From positions 62,001-126,000 of the forward strand of contig NZ_MSMP01000014.1 in assembly GCF_001936575.1 (NCBI RefSeq): 64,000 bases of DNA. The letters are read 5' to 3'. The notes under the pieces are model-generated. The model worked only from the letters and a program-made list of their open reading frames with translations, was not told the origin of the DNA and ran no database searches. The position numbers were made by a program, and so were the translations under genes. The stretch is from Tenacibaculum agarivorans. Lineage in GTDB: Bacteria > Bacteroidota > Bacteroidia > Flavobacteriales > Flavobacteriaceae. This document shows, piece after piece, positions 53,106-62,096 of this stretch. Positions within the stretch are counted from its first letter, which is position 1. Each line of letters starts with the position of its first letter.

Positions 53106-53549
53106 TTATTTTTTAAATAAAGCAGTAATATCTTCTTTAGTTAACAAACGAGAAACTTTCACTTCTTCATTGGTAGAATCTTCCGTTCCTACACTCTGTT
53201 GGAATTGTAAATATACAATACCATCATCTCTTGTATATTTTAACCACACAATTTGTCCGTTAGCTTTCATCTTTAATGGATCTCTTGGCACAGTTTCAAA
53301 TCCTGACATGATTCCATTATATAATTTGTCGATATCATTATCAACATTTTTAAAACTAAAGTTCACGTATTCATGACCAATAGCGTTAATGTTTTTGTAA
53401 AAGAAATTGTAATCGCTCTCTCCTACTTTTTCTAAGTATACTAAACTTATTTTTCCAACTACTTCGCTCTGATCCATTTCTACAAATTCAATCTGAGAAT
53501 ACGCAGATCCTGATACGACTAACAATAATAATAAAAAGACTTTTTTCAT
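53106..53549 (-). CDS. Hypothetical exported protein
   Basis: A 147-residue protein with a clear signal peptide ending SAYSQ. The mature domain looks alpha/beta, with IEFVEMDQSEVVGKISLVYL, WLKYTRDDGIVYLQFQQ and a C-terminal LLTKEDITALFKK. There is no lipobox and I do not recognise a family. It is probably periplasmic and monocistronic. Confidence 0.65.
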   Translation of the reverse strand: MKKVFLLLLLVVSGSAYSQIEFVEMDQSEVVGKISLVYLEKVGESDYNFFYKNINAIGHEYVNFSFKNVDNDIDKLYNGIMSGFETVPRDPLKMKANGQIVWLKYTRDDGIVYLQFQQSVGTEDSTNEEVKVSRLLTKEDITALFKK

Positions 53550-53822
53550 GTTTCTTCCTTTTTAATTTAGGGGTTTGTACTTAAACTAACTATTCTAATA
53601 ACGCCTAAAAATATAATTATTATATCAATTTTACTATTTTTATGTCATTAAAATATTATACTCTTACGTATGTATGGTAAAAAAACTAGTATCGTTAGTT
53701 ATTTTACTAACATTTTGGTAATCAAACCATAACATTTCACCAAGTTGTTTGCAATTTGTATGCCAACTTCAAAATCAGAAAATTACCTTTTCAATTCTAA
53801 TCAATCAACAATCTTGCATAAA

Positions 53823-53843
53823 TTGTCTGTTTCACTATTTTTG
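53823..53843 (+). promoter_or_regulatory. Candidate topB promoter
   Basis: TATTTTTG (53836-53843) is a perfect -7 element, with TTGTCTG 13 bp before it, closer than the usual 19-20 bp. It implies a leader of about 130 nt. The rest of the 431-bp gap (53550-53980) contains no gene I can support. Confidence 0.4.
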
Positions 53844-53980
53844 TAACCTATTATATGAACATAAATGTAATGAGCATAGACTTTATCATTTCATATTCAC
53901 ATAGAAAAGTGATTAATATTTATGTAAGTTCCTGAATATATTCATTTTTGAAAATTCAGTAATCAAAAAAGTAAAAACAG

Positions 53981-56311
53981 ATGAAAGTTTGTATCGCTGA
54001 GAAACCTAGTGTAGCTAGAGAAATAGCTAGTATTCTAGGAGCTAATGCAAAACATGATGGATATTTTGAAGGTAACGGTTATGCCGTTACCTATACTTTT
54101 GGTCATTTATGTACTTTACTAGAACCGAAAGATTACAAACCACACTGGAAAAGCTGGGATTTAAATAATCTACCTATGCTTCCAGATAAATTTAGTACTA
54201 AAGTTACTGATGATTCTGGTATACAGAAACAGTTTAATATTATAAAAAACTTATTTCAAAAAGCAGATGTGGTTATCAACTGTGGGGATGCTGGTCAAGA
54301 AGGAGAGCTCATACAACGTTGGGTAATTAATCAAGCTGAATATAAAGGAAAAGTACAACGTTTATGGATTTCGTCTCTTACAGAAGAAGCTATTAAAGAA
54401 GGTTTTGAAAATTTAAAAGATGACGATGTATACAATAACTTGTATTATGCGGGCTATTCAAGAGCTATAGGAGATTGGTTATTAGGACTAAATGCAACTC
54501 GATTATACACAGTTAAATTTGGTGGATATAAACAAGTGCTTTCTATTGGGCGAGTGCAAACGCCAACCTTAGCCATGTTGGTAAATCGCTACCATGAGAT
54601 TAAAAACTTTAAACCTCAACCTTATTGGGAATTACAAACGACATACAGAGATACTGTTTTTAATTGTGAAGAAGGTCGATTCTTAAAAAAAGAAGAAGGA
54701 CAAGCCTTTGCAGATAAAGTAAAAGCTTCCGATTTTGAAATTGTTTCTGTTACTAAAAAGAAAGGTAAAGATTATGCTCCTAAACTTTTTGATTTAACTG
54801 GACTTCAGGTATACTGCAACAATAAGTTTGGTTTTTCTGCTGATGAAACCTTAAAAATTGTACAGAAACTATATGAAATGAAAGTAGTTACCTATCCAAG
54901 GGTTGATACTACTTTTTTACCAAATGATATTTACCCAAAAGTTGCTGGCATTTTAAAACGATTAACCAATTATAGTGAACTTACTGAACCTCTGCTAGGA
55001 AAAAAAATAAAGAAAACCACTCGTGTTTTTAATGATAAAAAAGTAACTGATCACCACGCTATTATTCCTACGGGAATTCAAACAAACTTACAATATAATC
55101 AGCAACAAGTGTATGATATTATTGTAAGACGATTTATTGCTGTTTTTTATCCTGATAGCGATATCTCAAATACAGCTGTGATCGGAAAAGCTGATGAAGT
55201 TTCTTTTAAAACTACTGGTAAAGAAATCTTAACTAAAGGATGGCGTATAGTTTTTGAATATAATGAAGAGCCTAAAAAAATAAACACAGAACAAATTGTA
55301 TTACCTAGCTTTGAAAAAGGAGAAAAAGGTCCACACGAACCTAGTTTTTTAGAAAAAGAAACCAAACCTCCTAGAAATTATTCTGAAGCTAGTTTACTCA
55401 GAGCTATGGAAACCGCAGGAAAACAGGTAGATGATGATGAGATGCGTGAACTGATGAAAGAAAACGGAATTGGACGCCCTTCCACCCGTGCAAGCATTAT
55501 TGAGACGCTGTTTAAAAGAAAATACATACAACGTCAAAAGAAGTTAATCATTCCCACTCAAACAGGTATAGATTTAATTCAATTAATTGATAACGAGTTA
55601 TTAAAATCAGCAGAATTAACTGGTCTTTGGGAAAAACGTTTAAAAGAAATAGAACGAGGTGATTATCATGCGAGTACCTTTATCAAACAAATGAAGTTAA
55701 TGGTAGATCAATTGGTTTATGAAGTTCGTTCTAGCAGGAAAACTGCAAAACTTTCTGCAGAAAATAATAAGACAACTACTACAACCAAAGTAGAAAAGAA
55801 AAAAGCTGCTAAAAAAACTGTTGTAGGTAAAACTTGTCCTAAATGTTCACAAGGCACTTTATTAAAAGGTAGCAATGCTTATGGTTGTTCTGCTTATAAA
55901 AATGGCTGTAATTTCACCTTACCTTTTAATTATCTGGATAAAAAGATTTCTGAAAATCAACTAATCCGATTACTAGATAAAGGATGTACTACAAACTTAA
56001 AAGGCTGGAATACTGAACAAGGAAAAATTGAAGGACTCATTCGTTTTGATGAAAATTTCAAACTTAAATTAGAACCCAAATCTATATCAGATAAAAATCA
56101 ATCTAAAACACCTAATACTAAAGTTCCTGAAGTAATTACTTGTCCTAAATGCAAAAAAGGAACTGTTTTAAAAGGAAAAACAGCCTACGGATGTTCGGAA
56201 TTTAAAAATGGTTGTAATTTTATGTTTCCTTTTGCTAAAATAAAAGAACTAGCCAACGGAGAAACACTTACTAAAGAACTTGTTTACAAAATATTGACTT
56301 CAAACGGCTAA
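53981..56311 (+). CDS. topB: DNA topoisomerase III (type IA)
   Basis: A 776-residue type IA topoisomerase. The Toprim domain begins KVCIAEKPSVAREIA and contains NCGDAGQEGELIQR. The active-site Tyr is in VVTYPRVDTTFLP (near 308), and ENGIGRPSTRASIIETL is typical. Two C-terminal zinc-binding units follow: CPKCSQGTLLKGSNAYGCSA and CPKCKKGTVLKGKTAYGCSE, each ending with a fourth Cys in NGCNF. It decatenates single-strand-linked DNA, probably with RecQ. Its stop codon overlaps a tiny antisense peptide gene. Confidence 0.96.
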   Translation: MKVCIAEKPSVAREIASILGANAKHDGYFEGNGYAVTYTFGHLCTLLEPKDYKPHWKSWDLNNLPMLPDKFSTKVTDDSGIQKQFNIIKNLFQKADVVINCGDAGQEGELIQRWVINQAEYKGKVQRLWISSLTEEAIKEGFENLKDDDVYNNLYYAGYSRAIGDWLLGLNATRLYTVKFGGYKQVLSIGRVQTPTLAMLVNRYHEIKNFKPQPYWELQTTYRDTVFNCEEGRFLKKEEGQAFADKVKASDFEIVSVTKKKGKDYAPKLFDLTGLQVYCNNKFGFSADETLKIVQKLYEMKVVTYPRVDTTFLPNDIYPKVAGILKRLTNYSELTEPLLGKKIKKTTRVFNDKKVTDHHAIIPTGIQTNLQYNQQQVYDIIVRRFIAVFYPDSDISNTAVIGKADEVSFKTTGKEILTKGWRIVFEYNEEPKKINTEQIVLPSFEKGEKGPHEPSFLEKETKPPRNYSEASLLRAMETAGKQVDDDEMRELMKENGIGRPSTRASIIETLFKRKYIQRQKKLIIPTQTGIDLIQLIDNELLKSAELTGLWEKRLKEIERGDYHASTFIKQMKLMVDQLVYEVRSSRKTAKLSAENNKTTTTTKVEKKKAAKKTVVGKTCPKCSQGTLLKGSNAYGCSAYKNGCNFTLPFNYLDKKISENQLIRLLDKGCTTNLKGWNTEQGKIEGLIRFDENFKLKLEPKSISDKNQSKTPNTKVPEVITCPKCKKGTVLKGKTAYGCSEFKNGCNFMFPFAKIKELANGETLTKELVYKILTSNG

Positions 56312-56442
56312 TCTTTCTTATCATCAGCTAATAAATCTAAACTCAAACTATACGAAGGAACATTTATTCCACCACCTGTTGCTCCCTTTAGTTTTTGTAA
56401 TTCTTTTTTAGTTAACTCTTTAAAAGTATGCTTTTTTTTCAT
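56308..56442 (-). CDS. Small double-glycine leader peptide
   Basis: A 44-residue frame, ATG 56442 to TAG 56308. The first half is a bacteriocin-type leader (FKELTKKELQKLKGATGGG): amphipathic, Lys/Leu-rich and ending in glycines. The 19-residue tail is INVPSYSLSLDLLADDKKD. This fits Bacteroidota natural-product precursors with a GG cleavage site. No peptidase-ABC exporter or modification enzyme lies in this window. It overlaps the topB stop by four bases on the opposite strand. The short, acidic, Cys-free core suggests a signal or unmodified peptide rather than a lantibiotic (inference). Confidence 0.6.
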   Translation of the reverse strand: MKKKHTFKELTKKELQKLKGATGGGINVPSYSLSLDLLADDKKD

Positions 56443-56565
56443 TTTTATTTGGTTTTAAGAATATACTTCTAAAATAAGTTTTTTTATTAACTTTAAGTAA
56501 TGTTTAAAATTTTTGTCTAAAAAATTAATGAAAAGTATAAATTGAAAAATGAATTATAGATTAAC

Positions 56566-57000
56566 ATGAAAAAAATCACTTTCACTTTTATATTTTTTAT
56601 AAATCTTGTTTGTTACTGTCAAAGTAAAAATCAATATAACAGCTTCACCTCCTCGTCTAATACTTTACTATTGAATTATGATGATTTAGGTCCTCAAATT
56701 CTAGCTCATAATTTGATAGGCTTTCAATGGTGGCAATGGAATAATCATGGTAGCTCTGACTCTAATGATAAAACAGAGTATGATATTCGTGTAATTGTAT
56801 TCAAAAATATTTCTACAGAAATAGTAAAGAAAAAATATCCTGTAGATGAAAAACTCAAATTAGACTTCAGATATATTTCTTATAATGAAACCATTACATA
56901 CCTTGATAAAATAATTAATGAATATAAAGGAGATTTTAATACGGATCGATATGATGTTGTAAAAAGAAAAATAATCCATCACTTTAATCCAAAAAAATGA
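56566..57000 (+). CDS. Hypothetical exported protein
   Basis: A 144-residue protein with a signal peptide (MKKITFTFIFFINLVCYCQS). A segment rich in Trp follows (IGFQWWQWNNHGSSDSND), then a helical C-terminus with YDIRVIVFKN and IINEYKGDFN. I recognise no family. The -CYCQ- end could be a signal peptidase I site or a weak lipobox. It is alone between topB and the ArsR operon; 57001-57150 shows nothing else. Confidence 0.6.
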   Translation: MKKITFTFIFFINLVCYCQSKNQYNSFTSSSNTLLLNYDDLGPQILAHNLIGFQWWQWNNHGSSDSNDKTEYDIRVIVFKNISTEIVKKKYPVDEKLKLDFRYISYNETITYLDKIINEYKGDFNTDRYDVVKRKIIHHFNPKK

Positions 57001-57153
57001 ATTATATCAAGGTTTTAGAATCTCATTGAAATTACAACCTATTTTTAAGCATACTCAAATTCATTTTCTTTTTGTTATTCCTATCGAATCACTTCAAAAC
57101 AAAAATTTTCTATAAAAAAAGCTCTTTTACTAAAAATGAATAAAAAATATTAC

Positions 57154-57195
57154 GTAACCAATCGGTTTCATATACATTTGTAACCGATTGGTTAC
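57154..57195 (+). promoter_or_regulatory. Paired ArsR operators flanking a -7 element
   Basis: GTAACCAATCGGTT (57154-57167) and AACCGATTGGTTAC (57182-57195) form perfect 14-bp inverted arms. Each contains AACC-N4-GGTT. TACATTTG (57173-57180), an exact -7 element, lies in the 14-bp loop. Binding of ArsR to both sites would bracket the promoter. Confidence 0.75.
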
Positions 57196-57201
57196 TTAAT
57201 T

Positions 57202-57528
57202 ATGAGAAGAGATGTATTTCAAGCCATAGCTGACCCTATACGGAGAGAGATTATAGATATTCTCTCAGAATCTGAACTATCAGTAAATACGATAGCTGAA
57301 AAATTTGATATTAGTAGACCTGCAATTTCTAAACATTTAAAAATATTAGATGAATGCGGTATTGTTTCTATTACTAAAAGAGGTAGAGAACGCTTTTGTT
57401 ATGTAAACCATAAAAACTTAATTCCTGCTTTCTTATGGATTGAAAAATTCCATAAACAATGGGAAGAAAGAATTAATTCTTTTGAACACTATGTAAATCA
57501 ACTTAAAAATAAAAAAGAATCAGAATGA
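57202..57528 (+). CDS. ArsR family transcriptional regulator
   Basis: A 108-residue winged-helix repressor, starting RRDVFQAIADPIRREIIDIL. The helix-turn-helix is around LSVNTIAEKFDISRPAISKHLKIL, followed by a wing SITKRGRERFCYV. It lacks the ELCVCDL metal site of classical ArsR, which is normal for the subgroup paired with SRPBCC proteins. It overlaps the SRPBCC gene by four bases (ATGA). Autoregulation through the paired operator is likely. Confidence 0.92.
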   Translation: MRRDVFQAIADPIRREIIDILSESELSVNTIAEKFDISRPAISKHLKILDECGIVSITKRGRERFCYVNHKNLIPAFLWIEKFHKQWEERINSFEHYVNQLKNKKESE

Positions 57529-57977
57529 ACAACTTAAACAACAGAACTCTTTCACTTGAAAAAATTTTTGACGCCCCAATAGAATTAGTATGGGAAGCTT
57601 GGACAAGTTCAGAACACATTGTAAAATGGTGGGCACCTCCTGGTATGGATTTGAACGTTATAGAACACGATTTTAAAGTTGGCGGCAAATGGAAGTATAC
57701 GATGTTAATGCCTAATAGAGCAGAATTTATATCAGAAGGTATTTATAAGGAAATTATTGAAATGGAAAAGATCGTAACGAGTGCGGATTTTAAACCGATG
57801 ACAGAAAATGTAGAGTTACATGCATATTTTGAAAAAATTGGTGATCAAACCAAATTTACTTTTAGTGTTATTCATGAAACAGAAGAGTACTGTAAACAAC
57901 AAGAAAAAATGGGATTCTATAACGGTTGGGGTTCTGCTTTTGAAAGATTACAATTATTGGTATTAGACTTAAAATAA
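57525..57977 (+). CDS. SRPBCC/AHSA1 domain protein
   Basis: A 150-residue START-like (AHSA1/CalC) protein with the opening SLEKIFDAPIELVWEAWTSSEHIVKWWAPPG, and GGKWKYTML and MGFYNGWGSAFERL further on. The fold forms a hydrophobic pocket for a small ligand. ArsR-SRPBCC pairs are common, but ligands are mostly unknown. It lies between arsR (4-bp overlap) and the DUF1572 gene (10 bp gap). Confidence 0.9.
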   Translation: MNNLNNRTLSLEKIFDAPIELVWEAWTSSEHIVKWWAPPGMDLNVIEHDFKVGGKWKYTMLMPNRAEFISEGIYKEIIEMEKIVTSADFKPMTENVELHAYFEKIGDQTKFTFSVIHETEEYCKQQEKMGFYNGWGSAFERLQLLVLDLK

Positions 57978-57987
57978 ATGGCAAACT

Positions 57988-58518
57988 ATGGTAGAGGAAT
58001 ATTTAAAAAATATAAAAACTCAATTTGAATCGTATAAAGAAGTTGCAGATAAAACTATAGCACAATTAACTGAGGAAGATTTGTACTGGAGGTATAATGA
58101 AGAAAGTAATGATATCGCTTGTATAATAATGCATTTATCAGAGAACATGCTATCAAGATGGACTGATTTTTTTGAAAGTGATGGAGAAAAAGAATGGAGA
58201 AATCGAGAAAGTGAATTTGCTAATCAAAATTTAAGTTATTCAGAATTAATTGAAAAATGGAATAAAGGATGGGACTGTCTCTTCAATGCTTTAAATTCTC
58301 TTAATGAAACCAATTTTAATAAGCCTATTTTGATAAGAAATAAAGAGGTTAAATTAATTGAAACTATTACTCGACAAATCGCTCATTACCCCTATCACAT
58401 AGGTCAAATTGCTTTTATTGGAAAAATGATCTTGAATGATAAATGGAACTCTCCATCTATACCCAAAGGAAAGTCAGATGAATATATTCGATTAGAATTT
58501 GAAAAAAACTCTAAATAA
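57988..58518 (+). CDS. DUF1572/DinB-like protein, paralogue of 12430 gene
   Basis: A 176-residue protein colinear with the 12430-12984 product; both share a block ending in NMLSRW, then a block with DGEKEWRNR, and a YHIGQ block. Conserved His in IIMHLSENML and AHYPYHIGQIAFIGKM are candidate metal ligands. Being third in the ArsR-SRPBCC operon suggests induction by the same signal. The enzymatic role is unknown. Confidence 0.82.
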   Translation: MVEEYLKNIKTQFESYKEVADKTIAQLTEEDLYWRYNEESNDIACIIMHLSENMLSRWTDFFESDGEKEWRNRESEFANQNLSYSELIEKWNKGWDCLFNALNSLNETNFNKPILIRNKEVKLIETITRQIAHYPYHIGQIAFIGKMILNDKWNSPSIPKGKSDEYIRLEFEKNSK

Positions 58519-58579
58519 TACTATCCACAATCATTAATCTATATACATTATTTTTGTATTCTAATCTTTCAGTATAAAT

Positions 58580-59734
58580 ATGAAGTATGATTATATAATT
58601 GCAGGCGCAGGATGTGCTGGTTTAAGTTTGGTATATAAACTACTTAAAACACCAGAATTATCTAATAAGAGCATACTCATTGTAGATAAGGATCCTAAAG
58701 AAGAAAATGATAGAACTTGGTGTTTTTGGGAAAAAGAAACTGGACCATTTCAAAACACCGTTATACATGAGTGGAATAGACTAACTTTTAAAAATGATAA
58801 GTTTACCAATACCTTTGATTTAAAAGGATATACATATAAAATGATTAGAGGAATTGACTTCTATATTCATGTACTACAATTTATTGAACAATTTGATAAT
58901 GTAATATTTGTTAAAGATGAAATTAAAAGCTTTGATGTAATCGAGAATATAGCTATACTTAAAACTGCTAGTCAAACATTTAAAGCTAACTACATCTTCA
59001 ATTCTACAGGGTTAATGCAGCCAGAATTATCGTCTAAAAATACTTTATTACAGCATTTTTTAGGTTGGGAAATTAAAACTAATACTCCCTTTTTTAATGA
59101 AAAGGAAGCCACTTTAATGGACTTTAGTGTTTCACAACATCATGGTACTACGTTTATGTATGTTCTACCTACTTCCAAGCATACAGCTTTGGTTGAGTAT
59201 ACTCTTTTTACAGGAGAATTAATTCCTAAAGAGGAATATAGAAAAGCTATTAAAGCTTATATTGAAAATGATATCCTACTTAAAGAATATGAGATTTCAC
59301 ATGAAGAATTTGGTATCATTCCAATGTCTTCTCAGCAATTTCCTTTGCACAGTAAACAACAGATTATTCATATTGGTACGGCTGGAGGAAATACAAAAGC
59401 TAGTAGTGGATATACTTTTCAGTTTATCCAAAAAAACACAGATTCTATTGTAGAAAAACTATGTAATGATACTGCGCCAATAAAAACATTATCACTTAGA
59501 GACAAAATGTTTCAATGGTATGATAGTACTTTAATTGAGGTTATTATTTCTGGACGAATGAGTGGTAAAGAAATTTTTAGTAGGATGTTTAAAAAATTAT
59601 CCCCTGAGAAAATTCTTAAGTTTCTGGATAATGAAAGTTCAATAACAGAAGATATAAAAATTATGACTAGTTTACCCATTCAAAAATTTTTGCCAGCTGG
59701 AATAAAGCAATTATTTCAAACTAGCTCTAAATAA
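58580..59734 (+). CDS. crtY: Lycopene beta-cyclase (CrtY family)
   Basis: A 384-residue flavoprotein. The FAD dinucleotide-binding motif is YIIAGAGCAGLSLVYKLL at the N-terminus. NDRTWCFWEKE and IPMSSQQFPLHSKQQIIHIG followed by TKASSGYTFQF are typical of CrtY. It closes the ends of lycopene to beta-carotene, a precursor of the zeaxanthin-type pigments of marine flavobacteria. No other carotenoid gene is present here. An exact -7 element TATTTTTG lies at 58549-58556. Confidence 0.93.
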   Translation: MKYDYIIAGAGCAGLSLVYKLLKTPELSNKSILIVDKDPKEENDRTWCFWEKETGPFQNTVIHEWNRLTFKNDKFTNTFDLKGYTYKMIRGIDFYIHVLQFIEQFDNVIFVKDEIKSFDVIENIAILKTASQTFKANYIFNSTGLMQPELSSKNTLLQHFLGWEIKTNTPFFNEKEATLMDFSVSQHHGTTFMYVLPTSKHTALVEYTLFTGELIPKEEYRKAIKAYIENDILLKEYEISHEEFGIIPMSSQQFPLHSKQQIIHIGTAGGNTKASSGYTFQFIQKNTDSIVEKLCNDTAPIKTLSLRDKMFQWYDSTLIEVIISGRMSGKEIFSRMFKKLSPEKILKFLDNESSITEDIKIMTSLPIQKFLPAGIKQLFQTSSK

Positions 59735-59759
59735 AACAACTTGTCTTATCAAAAAGTAA

Positions 59760-59789
59760 AAAAGTACAGTTAAAACTAACTGTACTTTT
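59760..59789. terminator. Terminator between crtY and the repeat lipoprotein
   Basis: AAAAGTACAGTTA (59760-59772) and TAACTGTACTTTT (59777-59789), 4-nt loop. Confidence 0.85.
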
Positions 59790-59820
59790 CATTTTTATTT
59801 GGATGAAGTGATTTACCTGA

Positions 59821-61236
59821 TTAAGGTGCTACTCTATCTACATCAATTGAATTAGATAAAGCGAAAACTCCTTTGATATCTCCTGCTTTTTTACCCATTT
59901 CAAAACCTTCTAACTCTCCTTCGTAACGCATATACCAAATTAAACATTTTCCTACTCCTGCTCCATCAAAGTCTACATTTGCTTCTAAAGCTGCTAATGT
60001 TGGTGGCATACCTAAAATAGTTCCCATATCATCAGTAACAATAAATGAACTTTTAGAACCTGTTGGTGACCCTGTGACAGCAATACCTGTTACTTTATCT
60101 GGTGTACCATCACCTACTGTGAATGTAAATGGTCCTCCTGTTAAAGTACCTGCAACTGGTTGAGCTACTCTATCAACATCAATTGAATTTGATAATGCAA
60201 AAATACCTTTGATATCTCCTGCTTTTTTACCCATTTCAAAACCTTCTAACTCTCCTTCGTATCTAATATACCAGATTAAACATTTTCCTATTCCTGCTCC
60301 ATCAAAATCTACATTTGCTTCTAAAGCAGCCAATGTTGGTGGCATACCTAAAATCCCTCCCATATCGTCAGTAACAATAAATGAACTTTTAGAGCCTACT
60401 GGTGATCCTGTAACAGCAATACCTGACACGTTATCCGGAGTACCATCTCCTGCTACAAATGTAAAAGGACCTCCTGTTAAAGCACCTGCAACTGGCTGTG
60501 CTACTCTATCTACAACTATTGAATTTGACAAACTAAATACCCCTTGTATATCACTAGCATTATTTCCTACCTCAAATCCTTGTAATCCATCTTCATAACG
60601 GATATACCAGATTAAACATTTTCCAACTCCAGCCCCATCGAAATCATTTCCTTCTAACATTTCTAATGTTCCTGGTTTTCCTAAAATTTTTCCTTGATCA
60701 TCAGTAACAATATAAGAACTGTTAGTTCCTACCGGTGTTCCATCAATAGTAATTCCGGAAACATTATCTGGTGTACCATCTCCAGCAACAAATGTAAAAG
60801 GACCTCCTTTTAATGTTCCTGCAACTGGTCCTCCTTCTCTATTTACAGTAATTGAATTTGATAAATCAAAATTTCCAGATAAATCGTTAGCATTCTTGCC
60901 CATTTCTAATCCTACCAATCCATCTTCATATGCAATGTGCCAAATTAAACAAACACCAACACCAGCATCATCAAAATTCACACCTTCTAAAGCCGCAATA
61001 TCTCCAGGTAATCCTAAAATATTAGCTTTATCATCTGTTACAATAAACTTTGTATTTGCACCTTCAACGCTACCTGTAACTGTAACTCCAGAAACATTAT
61101 CTGCTTTACCATCAACAAAGAAAGTAAATGGTCCTCCTTCTAATTTTCCTGCATTAGTTACTACTACTTCTTCATCGTCATTACATGATGTAAATACGAA
61201 AGCTAAAGCCAAAAGGCTCAAAAAAAGTTTTTTCAT
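59821..61236 (-). CDS. Lipoprotein with four ~110-residue repeats
   Basis: A 471-residue lipoprotein, lipobox FTSC. Four tandem units follow, each starting GxLxGGPFTF, then a (D)NVSGxxVxG segment, FIVTDDxxxILGxP, a DGAGVGxCLIWY block with one Cys, an EGFEMGxxAxDI block and LSNSIxVDR. Unit spacing at DNA level is 330, 333 and 336 bp, and units 3 and 4 are nearly identical, so duplication was recent. I do not recognise the domain. A surface beta-solenoid or adhesin-like role is possible. A paralogue lies at 62097, with a Crp/Fnr gene between. Confidence 0.8.
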   Translation of the reverse strand: MKKLFLSLLALAFVFTSCNDDEEVVVTNAGKLEGGPFTFFVDGKADNVSGVTVTGSVEGANTKFIVTDDKANILGLPGDIAALEGVNFDDAGVGVCLIWHIAYEDGLVGLEMGKNANDLSGNFDLSNSITVNREGGPVAGTLKGGPFTFVAGDGTPDNVSGITIDGTPVGTNSSYIVTDDQGKILGKPGTLEMLEGNDFDGAGVGKCLIWYIRYEDGLQGFEVGNNASDIQGVFSLSNSIVVDRVAQPVAGALTGGPFTFVAGDGTPDNVSGIAVTGSPVGSKSSFIVTDDMGGILGMPPTLAALEANVDFDGAGIGKCLIWYIRYEGELEGFEMGKKAGDIKGIFALSNSIDVDRVAQPVAGTLTGGPFTFTVGDGTPDKVTGIAVTGSPTGSKSSFIVTDDMGTILGMPPTLAALEANVDFDGAGVGKCLIWYMRYEGELEGFEMGKKAGDIKGVFALSNSIDVDRVAP

Positions 61237-61287
61237 GATTTATTAATTTATAAGATTGATACAAATTTATAGTATGGATTTCTTTTA

Positions 61288-61309
61288 AAATGTAAGCCAC
61301 ATTACATTT
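61288..61309 (-). promoter_or_regulatory. Crp-like palindrome before the four-repeat lipoprotein
   Basis: AAATGTAA-GCCACA-TTACATTT has perfect 8-bp arms and contains TGTAA-N6-TTACA, the geometry of Crp-family sites. It overlaps the stop codon of the Crp/Fnr gene and lies 52-73 bp before the lipoprotein start. Confidence 0.6.
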
Positions 61310-61979
61310 AAGCAAATTTTTGAAATAGTCTTATCTGTTTTCTATCAAAATCTATGATATTACTTTGTTTTAATTGATTTAACATTGCATTCAATGTTGG
61401 TCTAGATGTTCCTATCAGTGACGCTATATCTTTTTGCGTATATGGATGTTTTATGATATGATCTCCTGTTTGATTACATTCGTATCCATAGTCTTCACAT
61501 AGTTCATTTAAAAACTCTAATAAACGAGTTTTAGTGTCTTTATACAACAATAATTCTAAACGTCTCTCTAGTTTTTTCATTCGTAAACCAATGAATTTAT
61601 ATATTTTAAAGCTAACAGAAACATTATCTCTCATTAATTCATACATTGTATCCTTAGGAACGGGGCATATGCTTGTAGTATTGTCAATCGATTGGGCAAA
61701 TTCATTTCTTATATCGATACCTAATAATGCTTTTTCACCAAAAATTTCACCTTTTGTCAGTATCGCTTTTACCACCTCTTCTCCTTCTTCGGTATAATAC
61801 CCAATCTTTACTTTTCCTTTATCTATTAAATAGATCTTGCTTGCATTATCATTTTTGAAGTATATATAATCGCTTTTTTTATAAATATCAACTTGGTGTG
61901 ATTCCTGGTAAGCTGGATATTTATGAGGGCATAAAATTTTGAATAGATTAATATCTTCTAAATACCAAAGAGCGCTCAT
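61308..61979 (-). CDS. Crp/Fnr family regulator between repeat lipoproteins
   Basis: A 223-residue regulator. The cNMP-binding-like roll (about 30-130) includes IYLIDKGKVKIGYY and TKGEIFGEKALLG. The C-terminal winged helix has TQKDIASLIGTSRPTLNAMLNQL. Four cysteines (16, and in SICPV, ELCEDYGYEC) exist but not in an FNR cluster arrangement. It differs strongly from the Crp/Fnr protein at 2823. The palindrome after its stop suggests it controls the downstream repeat lipoprotein (inference). Confidence 0.88.
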   Translation of the reverse strand: MSALWYLEDINLFKILCPHKYPAYQESHQVDIYKKSDYIYFKNDNASKIYLIDKGKVKIGYYTEEGEEVVKAILTKGEIFGEKALLGIDIRNEFAQSIDNTTSICPVPKDTMYELMRDNVSVSFKIYKFIGLRMKKLERRLELLLYKDTKTRLLEFLNELCEDYGYECNQTGDHIIKHPYTQKDIASLIGTSRPTLNAMLNQLKQSNIIDFDRKQIRLFQKFA

Positions 61980-62041
61980 TGTATTTGAATTTAATTTACT
62001 ACTTCAAATTATGTCTCTGAAAAAAAAGTTTCCTTACAAAA

Positions 62042-62064
62042 AAAGCTCTGAAAATCAGAGCTTT
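62042..62064 (-). terminator. Terminator of the three-repeat lipoprotein
   Basis: AAAGCTCTGA (62042-62051) and TCAGAGCTTT (62055-62064) with flanking A and T runs. Confidence 0.8.
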
Positions 62065-62096
62065 TTTATGAAATATAAAGTTATAATTAATTTTAA

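Noticed and set aside
53855..53935. 26-codon frame in the topB leader region
   Set aside because: No composition bias, motif or structured context; such a frame is expected by chance in AT-rich DNA.
60209..61246. Plus-strand frames opposite the repeat lipoprotein
   Set aside because: They are antisense shadows of the repeats, proline/serine-rich because of the complementary codons, with no family resemblance.
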